This document shows positions 11,401 to 20,000 of a stretch of DNA of 20,000 nt, one piece after another (position 1 is the stretch's first letter; each line of letters begins with the position of its first letter). This stretch comes from Trachelipus rathkii (taxonomy: Eukaryota; Arthropoda; Malacostraca; Isopoda; Trachelipodidae). The stretch covers positions 1-20,000 of the forward strand of contig JABUQX010014159.1 in the NCBI GenBank assembly GCA_015478945.1. Reading direction: 5' to 3'. The position numbers and the translations under genes were made by a program. The notes beneath the pieces are model-generated. The model was given only the letters and a program-made list of their open reading frames with translations, ran no database searches and was not told the origin of the DNA.

Positions 11401-11770
11401 ACAAATTTATGTTTTTTCATACCCTAAAGCAGTAATATGTAATCAAACTGCCTCCTACCCTTCCATGATCTATTGATCTATTGATCTATTGATCTATTGA
11501 TCTATTAATCTATTGATTCAAGTCATATTTTGTATAACATAACACAAAAACTTTTATTTATTTTGTTTTGTTTTCTTTAAACATTTTGTTTTTACTAAAA
11601 AAATTATTCTTTTTATGTTTATAACTTAAAAATTTGCATTTTTACATACCTTAAAGCAGTAAATCAGTAAATCAGTAATCCAAACCACCCCTACAGCCAT
11701 CCTCCTACCATCCATGATCTATTTGATCTAATGATCTATTGCATTCAGTCATATTTTGTAAAACCATAAC
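8490..11770 (+). repeat. complex satellite, ~240-bp units, about 12 copies
   Basis: Units begin near 8500, 8731, 8964, 9103, 9357, 9593, 9840, 10088, 10340, 10577, 11247, 11424 and 11650. Typical spacing is 230-254 bases; 8964-9103 and 11424-11650 are shortened, and 10577-11247 is expanded. Order within a unit: CTTAAAGCAG, a block of CAGTAAAT octamers (usually two or three), a pyrimidine-rich spacer (CTACCCTCCAGCCACCCTCC), a block of TGATCTAT octamers (about 3 to 9), ATTCAAGTCATATTTTGTAT, then a T-rich stretch with TTTCTTTAAACATTTT and CTTTTTATGTTTATAACTTA. Octamer number varies from unit to unit, showing two levels of tandem expansion. No coding potential is seen. Confidence 0.95.
10845..11130 (+). 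repeat. nested ~54-bp T-rich tandem repeat, about 5 copies
   Basis: Within the expanded satellite unit, TTATTTTGTTTTAAAAC followed by TTTTTTATTTATTTATTTTA recurs about every 52-58 bases. It appears to be a local amplification of the unit's T-rich half. The last copy is degraded into a poly-T run at 11079-11093. Confidence 0.85.
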
Positions 11771-11781
11771 ATAACATAATT

Positions 11782-11920
11782 TTGCTGTAGCTGTTATTGT
11801 TGAACGTCAGCGTTTGTTATTTGCATTTGTTTGCAGTGTTGATGTTGTTGTTGGAAGTTTCGTTGTTGTGTTGTTGTTTTAGTTGTGGTTGTTGTTTGTT
11901 GTTGGTTGTTGTTGTTAAAT
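11782..11920 (+). repeat. degenerate GTT-rich microsatellite
   Basis: About 140 bases dominated by GTT and GTTGTT triplets with scattered interruptions (TGTTGTTGTTGGAAG, TTGTTGTTTTAGTTGTGG). It sits just after the satellite. The next 225 bases (11921-12146) are unremarkable AT-rich sequence. Confidence 0.75.
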
Positions 11921-12146
11921 ATATCAAACATTCAAGTTAAATAAAAATATACAAAGCTTTTTCAAACATATCTCTAAAATATTAATGTTATTTTACTTAA
12001 CATTGAATATTGAAATAAACAAATATTCTCATCCTACCCTAACGACATACAGCATTTCATTAACAGGTACTAAATTAGAAGTTTTAACTTACCAGCAGAG
12101 TCAGCAAAGCAATCTCAATCTTTACTATATACACGACCGACCAAAA

Positions 12147-12608
<462 letters not shown>

Positions 12609-12609
12609 A

Positions 12610-12640
<31 letters not shown>

Positions 12641-12674
12641 TAATAATAATAATAATAAAATAATAATAATAATA

Positions 12675-12721
<47 letters not shown>

Positions 12722-12722
12722 T
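12609..12722 (+). repeat. (TAA)n microsatellite, right arm of foldback
   Basis: About 110 bases of TAA triplets with a few one-base slips (near 12639, 12659 and 12676). It is the mirror of the (TTA)n tract on the left side of the MITE. It is followed by about 120 bases of unassigned DNA to 12844. Confidence 0.95.
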
Positions 12723-12869
12723 TAGGAATTCAATATCAGCCTTTGATTTTATAAAAGTTTTTGATTTTATTTCCAAGTTTCTAAATAGTTATTTCTGTAC
12801 ATATTTAATTTTCTTAATAATCTTGAAAACATTTACATGCAGAAGAAGAAGACTATATTTATTTAGGTT

Positions 12870-12911
12870 TCCCGACGCGTTTCGTCTTAAACTTGAGACA
12901 TCTTCAGAGGA
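12870..12911 (-). ncRNA. hammerhead-ribozyme-like core in PLE 3' end
   Basis: On the minus strand the order is: TCCT (stem I, 5' side), CTGAAGA (12907-12901, fitting the core CUGANGA), one extra T (12900), GTCT and AGAC as stem II (12899-12896 and 12887-12884) with an 8-base loop, GAA (12883-12881), ACGCGT as a tiny stem III with a 2-base loop (12880-12875), C as the cleavage-site base (12874), and GGGA pairing with TCCT as stem I, including one G-U. The expected cut is between 12874 and 12873. Hammerhead motifs with minimal stem III are known from PLEs, where they may act as dimers. The extra T before stem II departs from the canonical core, and activity is untested. Confidence 0.6.
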
Positions 12912-13003
12912 TTAATTCTTGTGAGCGAATGAGTTTTAAATTAATATATAATAATTAAATCAAATGATATTTAGTCTAACAGAAATAATACATTAAATTT
13001 ATG

Positions 13004-15000
13004 TTAATTGTCTGGTCTGCGTGTTTTGATGTAGAAGGCCTCCGCAATTTTAAGTTTCTTGGATTCACAATATCCGCTATAATATTGTAAATGTTTTAAG
13101 AAAAAATTGCCTAATGTTGATTGACCATGTTGCCGTTCTTTGAAATGTTCAATAGATTTTGCTGGGACTGTAGCGATGTTGATATGCCCTGTCCCACAAT
13201 CTATTCTTCGTGTAACCAATATATGTCGACGCACAGTCTGACTCAGGGCAGTTAAATTGGTAAACAACGTGATGGTTTGTCGGCGCCAAGCATCTCTTGT
13301 GCTAAAGGAGAATGACAGTTGTTTGATTTATGGTATTAGTCTGACTTTTACTTTTTGAGGTGTCCTTTAGTTTTTGAGGTGAGAGTTTTTCAAAATATTA
13401 CGAAAGGCACTTCCCTCTTCTGTTATTAAAAGTCTATAGCATTAGAAAGTTTTGAAGAAAGAAATTTACTCGAATTTTCCCTGATTTTTTTACTTACTTT
13501 ATTGCATCTATTCTATTTTATTAAATTAAATTTTCAAAAAGTTAGTCAAGAACATAGATCGATAACTCATGGAAATGAGTTGTTTCTTCATCAAAAGTTT
13601 GACCAATTTGACATTGGTTGTATGCTCTGTAAACTAAAGTCTTTTAACGATAGATTCTTTGTAAATAGTCGGTGAATAGGAATCCATAGTTCATATACAG
13701 ACAATTATCAGTGGGTTTTGACATGAATGCCTGTAGATATTGAGCCGTCAGAATTAATATTGATTTTGATGTCTAAAAAACAGATAGCATTATTAACCTA
13801 AATTTCGTATGTAAAATTTTAAGCATAACAACTCTTGAATTCTATTGATGACTGATCTATTGATCTATGTTCCTAAAGATAGTGAGGGTGTAGTCGACAT
13901 ACCTTATGTAAAAATACGGGGTTAAAGTTGTTTGTTTCAGAAAGGATTTTGTTTTTCAAATTGGAAATCCAGAAGTCTGCAAATGTAGGTCCAAGTGGTG
14001 AGCCCAACGCGGTACTCCATCAGTTTGTAGATATATGTTTTCTTTAAATTTTAACACCTTTTTGGGTACAACAAATTAATAAAAGGTTCATCATATGTTG
14101 TTCTGATATTTTCTGGTTGGGGGGTAGGTTTATTTGAGTGATACACTTCGTAAATTATTATGTCAATCGTTTCAAGAACCGGTACATTTGTGAACAAAGA
14201 CCTACAATCAAAGAGAAGGCGAATATATTAGTGGCTTCAGGTTTTAAGTTTGATAATTTGCATAAAATTTTTCATTATTTGATTTAACTATGGAAAAGAG
14301 TTATTAAGATATGGTCGGATAAATGCTGTTCAGATATTGGGCATTTTCGTGTGTAACCGTTTCCGCACATAGATATCACAGGTCTCAAGGTTGGATTTTC
14401 TGAGTTTTTGTGTATTTTAGGCCATTCAATATATGTCTAAATTGATAAAATCCAGTTCTTTTAATTTTGCCAGAAATTCTTTTGTTTTTTATTTCAAAAG
14501 CGATTCTGTTAATGTTATTTTTAGTTGTATTGTTAGTTTTTATCAGAAGTTTATTTTATATACTTGTTGTATCATTAAGCGTAGTTTGAAGTTTCTTTTC
14601 ATAATCAGATTTGTTCATTATAACTACTCCACCGCTGTTCTTCGACTATGTTTGATAAATTTCGAGATTATTTTGAGGCTAGAAAATTCTGTTCAATTCT
14701 CTGTGTGAGGTTATCATAATTGTGGTCTAAAAGAAACGAAAAAGAAAATGTTTTAAGTTTAGCTTTAAGATGAATCATCTTTGCATTTTGTGTTGAATAG
14801 AATCTACAAAAACTCGGATCAATAGTTGGACAACTTATTGCAATAGTTTCTCGACTTCGATAGATTTCTCCAATTTACTACACTTTGTTTTCAGTCCAAA
14901 ATTGAGACCATTGTTAAGAATGGATGTTTCATTTGTGTTTAGTTCATAATTTGATAAGTTAATAATAAAAGATTTGTCTTCTTTAAGGAGAAATTCATTA
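13004..15000 (-). pseudogene. Penelope RT/GIY-YIG polyprotein relic
   Basis: Order of recognisable blocks on the minus strand: LSNYELNTNETSILNNGLNF (about 14880-14970), matching the conserved PLE N-terminal block; SGGVVIMNKSDYEKKLQ (about 14590-14640), the block often seen as KGGAVVVM; RPVISMCGNG (about 14370); SLFTNVPVLETIDIII (about 14150-14200); MGSPLGPTFADF in a shifted frame (about 13985-14025); then the RT active site at 13890-13901. There the sequence reads YVDY, not YVDD, so one catalytic aspartate is replaced. The endonuclease part follows: CPES..C, TYIGYT (about 13220), and AEAFYIKTRRPD (13004-13045). In-frame stops and shifts separate these blocks, so no active protein can be made. 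Confidence 0.85.
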
Positions 15001-15089
15001 CCATAGAGTTTCTGTAATTTCTAGAATTTGTTTGTACCCCAAACACCGTTTTAATTTTTAAAGATAAACTTATATCGACAAAACTGAAT

Positions 15090-15260
15090 GGGAGTGTCGA
15101 TTGGGCTCCACGCAACTTGGACCTACATTTGCCAGACTTCTATAATGCCAATCTGGAAAACAAAATCCTTCGTGAAACAAACAACTTTAACCCCGTATTT
15201 TACATAAGATATGTCGACGACACCCTCACTATCTTTAGGTACATAGGATCATATACATCA
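15090..15260 (+). pseudogene. Penelope RT fragment with YVDD motif
   Basis: A 55-codon frame without a start codon reads NLDLHLPDFYNANLENKI, then NNFNPVFYIRYVDDTLTIFR. The block is RT motif 5 of Penelope-type enzymes, with the aspartate pair at 15216-15221. Just upstream, the expected GSPLGPTF segment is out of frame (WAPRNLDLHLP), showing a shift. A stop follows the active site after about 12 residues. Confidence 0.75.
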
Positions 15261-15804
15261 GTTCATCATTAGAATTCAAGAGTTGTCACATGCTTAAAAT
15301 TTACATAAGAAACTTAGGTTAATAATGCTTTCTGTTTTTAGACATCAAAATCAATATTAATTCTGAACGGCTCAATATCTACAGGCATTCATGTCAAACC
15401 CACTGATAATGGTCTGTAAATGAACTATGGATTATTCACCCGATATTTAACAAAAATCTATCGTCAAAACTTTAGTTTTACAGAGCATACACCCTATGTT
15501 CAACTTGGAAAACTTTTGATGAGAATTTGCCGCATTAAGTAAAATTTTAATTAACTGTGATCACCACAATTTTCAGTTGAAAATTTAATTAATAAAACCA
15601 TTACAAAATTATTTAATAAAGTAAGTAAAAATAATCAGGAAAATTCGATAAATTTCTTCTTCAAAACTTCTAATGCTATAGACTTTAATAAAGAAGAGAA
15701 GTCGCCTTCGTTATTTTGAACTCTCACCTCAAACCTAAAAACACTCAAAAATTAGTCAGAACTATACCATAAATCCAACAACTGTAATCTTCCTTTAGAC
15801 AAGA

Positions 15805-16128
15805 ATGCTTTGGCCGACCAACCATCAACGTGTGTACCAATTTAACTGCCCTGAGTCAGACTGTACGTCGACATATATTGGTTACACGACGAATCGATTG
15901 TCGGACAGGGCATATCAACATCGCTACAGTCCCAGACAAATCTTTGAACATTTCAAAACGGCACATGGTCAATCAACTATTAGCAATATTTCTAAACACT
16001 TTACAATATTATACGGATTATGTGAAGTCCAGAAACTTAAAATTGCGGAGGCCTTCTACATCAAAACACGCAGACCAGACATTAACATAAAATTTAATGT
16101 ATTATCTGTTAGACTAAATATCATTTGA
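15805..16128 (+). pseudogene. GIY-YIG endonuclease domain of Penelope-like element
   Basis: A 107-codon open frame covers the endonuclease domain that nicks target DNA in Penelope elements. Visible features: VYQFNC at residues 10-15 (the GIY position), CPESDC (15-20) as part of the PLE zinc-binding pattern, TYIGYT at 23-28 (the YIG position), RLSDRAYQH (31-39) with the conserved Arg, a His in TAHGQS (54), and the catalytic-type Glu in IAEAFYIKTRRPDIN (residue 82). The frame's start codon is not the start of a real gene: upstream sequence still belongs to the PLE, and the RT part is broken. The domain itself looks intact in this copy, whereas the minus-strand copy is frameshifted within it. 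Confidence 0.8.
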
Positions 16129-16135
16129 TTTGATT

Positions 16136-16394
16136 TACAGCTGCGGGATACTGAACTCTAACGCTTGGTTGAAATCGCATACCATTAATGTGACGTCGTA
16201 AGCGTCAAAAAAGCAGAAAATGATTCGCTAACGTAGCTGAGTTATCGAAAGGTTAACAGGTGTTAGGACTAACGTTGCTAGGGGAAGTATTTAAGCCTAA
16301 TGGGTCATATGAAGCTGTTGCTGGGGGATTGTATTTAAGCCTAACGATTAATGTCACATCCATTGATTGAGAGACATAGTTGAGATAGACAAAG
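16136..16394. other. unassigned segment with a ~43-bp direct duplication
   Basis: TGCTAGGGGAAGTATTTAAGCC (about 16276-16297) and TGCTGGGGGATTGTATTTAAGCC (about 16319-16341) are related copies 43 bases apart. No gene or known element is recognised. It lies between the truncated PLE and the 140-bp tandem array. Confidence 0.5.
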
Positions 16395-17165
16395 ATTGCA
16401 AATGGTGGTAAAAAGATTAAAAATGTATCGAAAAAGTTAAAAAATTATAAAAATTTACCAGTAATCGGCCAGAGTTAACAGGTAAACTAAATAAATTACA
16501 GTAATAAGCTTTTGAAAAGGGTCAGGAACGTATATGAGTAGTTGAAAGTGACTAAAAAGTACAAAAATATATCAAAAAGGTTAGAAATCCTAGAAAATTT
16601 ATCAATAGGTAGCCAGAATTATATGAAAAATGATAGAAAAAGGTTCAGAAAAGGAGCTGAGTAGTAGAAAGTCATTACAAATACTAAAATGATAAAAATA
16701 CCGAAAAAAGGACCAAAAAGTGATAAAATCCTGAAATTTAGCTAAAGGTTGCCAGATTTAGCAGGAAAAGCGCTAAATAAAGGTTCAGAAAAGTAGCTAA
16801 GTATTAGAAAGTCATTAAAATATATACCAAGAATAATAAAAATACCGAAAAAGGCTAAAAAGTGTTAAAATCCTGAAATTACCAGTAGGTTGCCAGAATT
16901 AGCAAGAAAAGCGCTAGAAAAATGAACCAGAAAAGTAACTGAGTATTAGAAAGTCTTTAAAATATATACCTAGAATGATAAAACGCCGAAAGAAAAAGTT
17001 AAAAAGTGATAAAATACTGAAATTTACCTATAGGTTGCCAGATTTAGCAGGAAAACCGCTAAATAATGTTCATGAAAGTAGCTGAGCTGAAGAAAGTCGT
17101 TAAAAATATATACAAAAATGATAAAAATGCCGAAAAAAAGGTTAAAAAAAAAGGCTCAGGAAAGA
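16395..17165 (+). repeat. A-rich tandem array, ~140-bp unit, 5-6 copies
   Basis: The marker AGCTGAGTATTAGAAAGTC recurs at about 16655, 16795, 16937 and 17080, with a diverged copy at 16532 and a poorer one near 16400. Spacing is 123-143 bases. Each unit then has GATAAAAATACCGAAAAA, AAGTGATAAAATCCTGAAAT, AGGTTGCCAGATTTAGCAGG and AAAGCGCTAAATAA. The last unit runs into the right inverted repeat. A shorter match to the marker lies inside that repeat at 17381-17408 and in reverse at 4031-4055. Confidence 0.9.
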
Positions 17166-17204
17166 ACGTGAAATCATAACAAATCTGAATAGAACAAGGG
17201 GGGG

Positions 17205-17482
17205 GGGTAGGGGAAGAACCTGGGGTGATAGCGGGGTGAAAGTAACAAAAAATGTACACATACACCTGCACCCAAACATCCACACACATGAAATAGCTGG
17301 CGAACGTACATGAAAAAGGGGCCCCCGGGGGCCGAACCCCCCCATTAAAAACGCCATACATGAAAAGTAGCCAGGAAGGTAGCTGAGTATTAAAAAGTCG
17401 CTAAAAATACATATATGCATAGACGGGTAGCCAGGTTTAGCCGTAAACCTGGCTACCCGTCGGCTACCCTGCGTTCGTGCCC
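17205..17482 (-). repeat. right terminal inverted repeat
   Basis: Reverse-complement homologue of 3951-4235. It includes the outer GTGCCC edge, the hairpin, the AGCTGAGTATTAAAAAGTC motif (17381-17399), and a perfect 14-base palindrome GGCCCCCGGGGGCC (17320-17333) that is eroded in the left copy. The inner limit is near the G-run at 17200. Confidence 0.85.
17424..17459 (-). repeat. 16-bp-stem hairpin in right inverted repeat
   Basis: CGGGTAGCCAGGTTTA (17424-17439) pairs with 17444-17459 around the loop GCCG. The stem is identical to that at 3973-4008 and the loop is its reverse complement, as expected for inverted copies. Confidence 0.95.
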
Positions 17483-17486
17483 TATA

Positions 17487-17528
<42 letters not shown>

Positions 17529-17552
17529 AAAATATATTATATATATAAATAT

Positions 17553-17633
<81 letters not shown>

Positions 17634-17709
17634 TATCTATATGTTTTTATATATTAATATATATAACTATATATATATATTTTACTATATATTATATATA
17701 ATATATATA

Positions 17710-17755
<46 letters not shown>
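17483..17755. repeat. (TA)n tract with interruptions
   Basis: About 270 bases of TA repeats broken by short islands (GTAAAAAT near 17525, TCTATATGTTTTTA near 17636). It abuts the outer edge of the right inverted repeat. Confidence 0.95.
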
Positions 17756-17756
<1 letters not shown>

Positions 17757-18303
17757 TCGGTGATCCACTGATTAATTAGTAATGGCAAAGCGAATGAATC
17801 ACTCAATTTTGAATCTGTCACATCGATTAACTGAATAATAGACCGATAAGATAACACCTGTAATTTTATTTATCCAAAAGCAATCTAAGCCACATTATAA
17901 GGTAGTGATTAGCTTCAAATAAAAGGAAATATCTTTAGTTAATAGATACGAAGATAAATAAAAATGAAATTAGATAATAATTTATATATAATTTTAAAAA
18001 TAATTATTTTACGCTAAGAAAACTTATTTACATAAAATACCTATTTGAAATTAAACCAAGGAAAACCCAAATTTCTACTACGTAAAGGATACAGATTTTG
18101 TTTTAATTTTATTCGTTTTCTATAAACAAATATTACCTAAGGTGGATAGAAATTGAATTTCTTACGGAAGAATAAAGGAAAATTCTTGAGTTTTTCGAAT
18201 AACTCCGTTTATTCAAGAGTATTTCGTTTACATATTCGTATTGATCCGTAAATACACGAAGCTCTTAACGATTTTTAATTAAATAATATTTAAGCCATGA
18301 CTG

Positions 18304-18306
<3 letters not shown>
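17756..18306. other. AT-rich unassigned DNA
   Basis: About 550 bases with no open frame of note, no repeat and no motif I recognise. Confidence 0.6.
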
Positions 18307-18377
<71 letters not shown>

Positions 18378-18381
18378 ATAT

Positions 18382-18449
<68 letters not shown>
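18307..18449. repeat. (TA)n microsatellite
   Basis: About 140 bases of TA repeats with a short break (TAATATATAATATTATTA, near 18369-18387). Confidence 0.95.
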
Positions 18450-18451
<2 letters not shown>

Positions 18452-20000
18452 TGGCGGTCTTAGGTAGACGGAGTTGGTGCTGCCACAGAATTGTCAACCT
18501 GTTCTGGAGAATAATTTGTTTTTTCATCAATTTCTGCAATATTCTCTTTCTTCAATCTAATTATCACTTTCTTGAATATCACTTTTCCTCCTTTAGACCT
18601 CAACTTTTATTTTTAGACAAAAGTCAGCTGTTTGAGCCTTTTGATATTAAACCTCACTTTTTACTGCCTCTATCCTTAACTTTCATCCAAAGACGACCTT
18701 AGTGCTAATGTGCTCAATGACGTTGTTTGTTCTCTTGTTTCTAATTGGAGTGTTCCGAATGTTCTACATTAGGACTCAGACTATCCTAATTTTCCTCGAC
18801 CGCTTAAACTTCAAAATGGAGCATATTTTCCCATTTTCTCCTCTATCTGAAATCATTATCCAATTTCAATGTTCGCCATTACCAATAGCTTTCCTCTAAT
18901 TCTCAAAATATAGTTGGTGAGAACTTGTCTACCATTTCTTAATCCAAAATAAACTTTAGAAGATTCTATATTTTTACCCTATAATCCTGAAACACAATCC
19001 AGATACCCTCATTTTCCTCCTAGTCTTTAAAAATATAATTTGACCAAAGTCATGATGTCACCAATCTGACGCACAACTGATATGATACCACCAACCATCC
19101 GTGCAACTCAGCAGTCACACAATACCAATCTTTGTTGTTAGCATTCCGACGTGTCCTTAAGGTCTTTTCTGTCTTTCGCACACTTAGCATTCGTCATTAA
19201 TTTTTATTTTTGCATATTTTAAAACTTAATGTTTGACTTTTAAATTTTACAACTTAAATATTTTTACCTAACTCTTTTTATCACGTCAGGTACAGATAAA
19301 TGATCGTCTGAGTAAACCGGTATTTCGAATTTAAGCCCACGGTGATTTAGTCATATCACTAGACCTAAAGTGGACTATATGTTCCTATGGAGATGCATTA
19401 GAATCGTGAAGCCTAAATGATTTATAGAGATGCTTCAACCTAATTCATTTTTATCAAAATTTTAACCTACTGTCCAAAATCTTTCAATCATTTTATCTAT
19501 ACTTTTACAAACTTAGCTTTTATATTTTTATTTTATGCAAAACGAATTGTTTTTCTTTTATCAAAATAATTAATGTTTTGCTAACCGCGATGCTTATGAT
19601 GTGCAATGACATTAAACAAAAGTAATAATTTCACATATCTGCTACGCATCTTAAAATGAAATGACAGGATTACGTAACTTCCAGCATATAGATTCATTCC
19701 GTGTTATTAATTCGATCAAACTATTTTCTCGTTCATAGTAATATAGGCAAAGATAGCATGTTCTGACAGAAAAATCATTACTGAATTCTTCAACTCTGCG
19801 ACATATAGATATTCTGAAATATTTTCCAAAATTATATTTTTCTTGACATAAGAGTAACTTTTTTTAACTAATGACAACCGCTATCTAAATCTATACAGAT
19901 ACAAGCAGATTACAACAAGCATCTATGTTGTACAGCAAAAACAATGATGTTAAAATTATATCTGATATGATACGAGGGCAGTGACGTCACAATAATTTAT
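18450..20000. other. unassigned AT-rich DNA
   Basis: Two plus-strand frames of 84 and 65 codons (18448-18702, 18702-18899) are rich in Phe, Leu and Ile. The first begins at the end of the TA tract, neither shows a family motif, and T-rich DNA readily gives such frames. No splice-supported gene, RNA gene or transposon end is recognised up to the window edge. Confidence 0.55.

Larger units (their letters stand above)
12845..15015 (-). mobile_element. Penelope-like retroelement, near full-length, decayed
   Basis: Read leftward from about 15015, the element shows a PLE N-terminal region, the RT domain, the GIY-YIG endonuclease and a 3' untranslated region ending near 12845 with a hammerhead-like motif. 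PLEs are retrotransposons whose RT is related to telomerase and which use a GIY-YIG nuclease. The coding region is broken by several frameshifts and stops. It lies head-to-head with a shorter plus-strand copy starting near 15020; their shared part is about 1.1 kb. Confidence 0.85.
15020..16135 (+). mobile_element. second Penelope-like copy, 5'- and 3'-truncated
   Basis: This plus-strand copy matches the minus-strand copy over the RT active-site region, the thumb region and the endonuclease, up to CTGTTAGACTAAATATCATTTGA at the 3' side (about 16106-16128). It lacks the N-terminal blocks and the 3' hammerhead-like region, and it changes to unrelated sequence near 16136. The RT motif reads YVDDT at 15210-15224, so the active site is intact in this copy, but the frame closes soon after (YIGSYTSVHH then stop). 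Confidence 0.85.

Noticed and set aside
8490..11770. CRISPR-like array
   Set aside because: Units of about 240 bases contain nested octamers. There are no constant 25-40-base repeats with unique spacers and no cas genes, and the context is eukaryotic.
14433..14708. 91-residue plus-strand frame
   Set aside because: It is antisense to the N-terminal half of the Penelope relic, whose conserved blocks are on the minus strand.
18448..18899. Two consecutive plus-strand frames as a gene
   Set aside because: The composition is that of T-rich DNA. The first frame starts at the edge of a TA tract, and no motif or splice signal supports coding.
19300..19440. Possible tRNA or tRNA-derived SINE (TTTCGAATTTAAGCCC)
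   Set aside because: The resemblance to a B box is weak, no A box is at the right distance, and no cloverleaf could be drawn.

Overview
The window looks like repeat-rich, AT-rich intergenic DNA from an animal nuclear genome. I see no intact cellular gene, no rRNA or tRNA, and no bacterial or plasmid features. The evidence is long (TA)n and (TTA)n microsatellites, a decayed Tc1/mariner transposase, the C-terminal tail of a LINE reverse transcriptase, two Penelope-like element (PLE) copies with a GIY-YIG endonuclease, a foldback MITE, and complex satellites. This mix fits a lophotrochozoan such as a cephalopod. That taxonomic guess is inference and is not proven by any single sequence.

Layout. 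1-2160: a Tc1-like transposon (about 199-1660, minus strand, frameshifted) between two (TA)n tracts. 2160-3120: a LINE RT tail, then AATCGATTCC-type hairpins flanking a 19-unit GGAGCC/GGAGTC minisatellite, then an unassigned stretch of higher GC. 3130-3950: AT-rich DNA. 3951-17482: a 13.5-kb segment bounded by about 280-bp inverted repeats, each holding an identical 16-bp-stem hairpin. Inside it are an AT-rich desert (4236-7840), an array of roughly 240-bp units carrying two octanucleotide blocks (8490-11770), a foldback MITE with mirrored (TTA)n/(TAA)n arms (12147-12722), two head-to-head PLE copies (12845-16135), and a roughly 140-bp tandem array (16395-17165) whose unit motif recurs in the terminal repeats. 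17483-20000: two more (TA)n tracts separated by unassigned AT-rich DNA.

The most notable items are a hammerhead-ribozyme-like core at the 3' end of the minus-strand PLE (12870-12911), the 13.5-kb inverted-repeat-bounded composite, and the partly self-complementary octamer blocks in the satellite. All protein-coding remnants belong to selfish elements and are broken. No gene network can be inferred.
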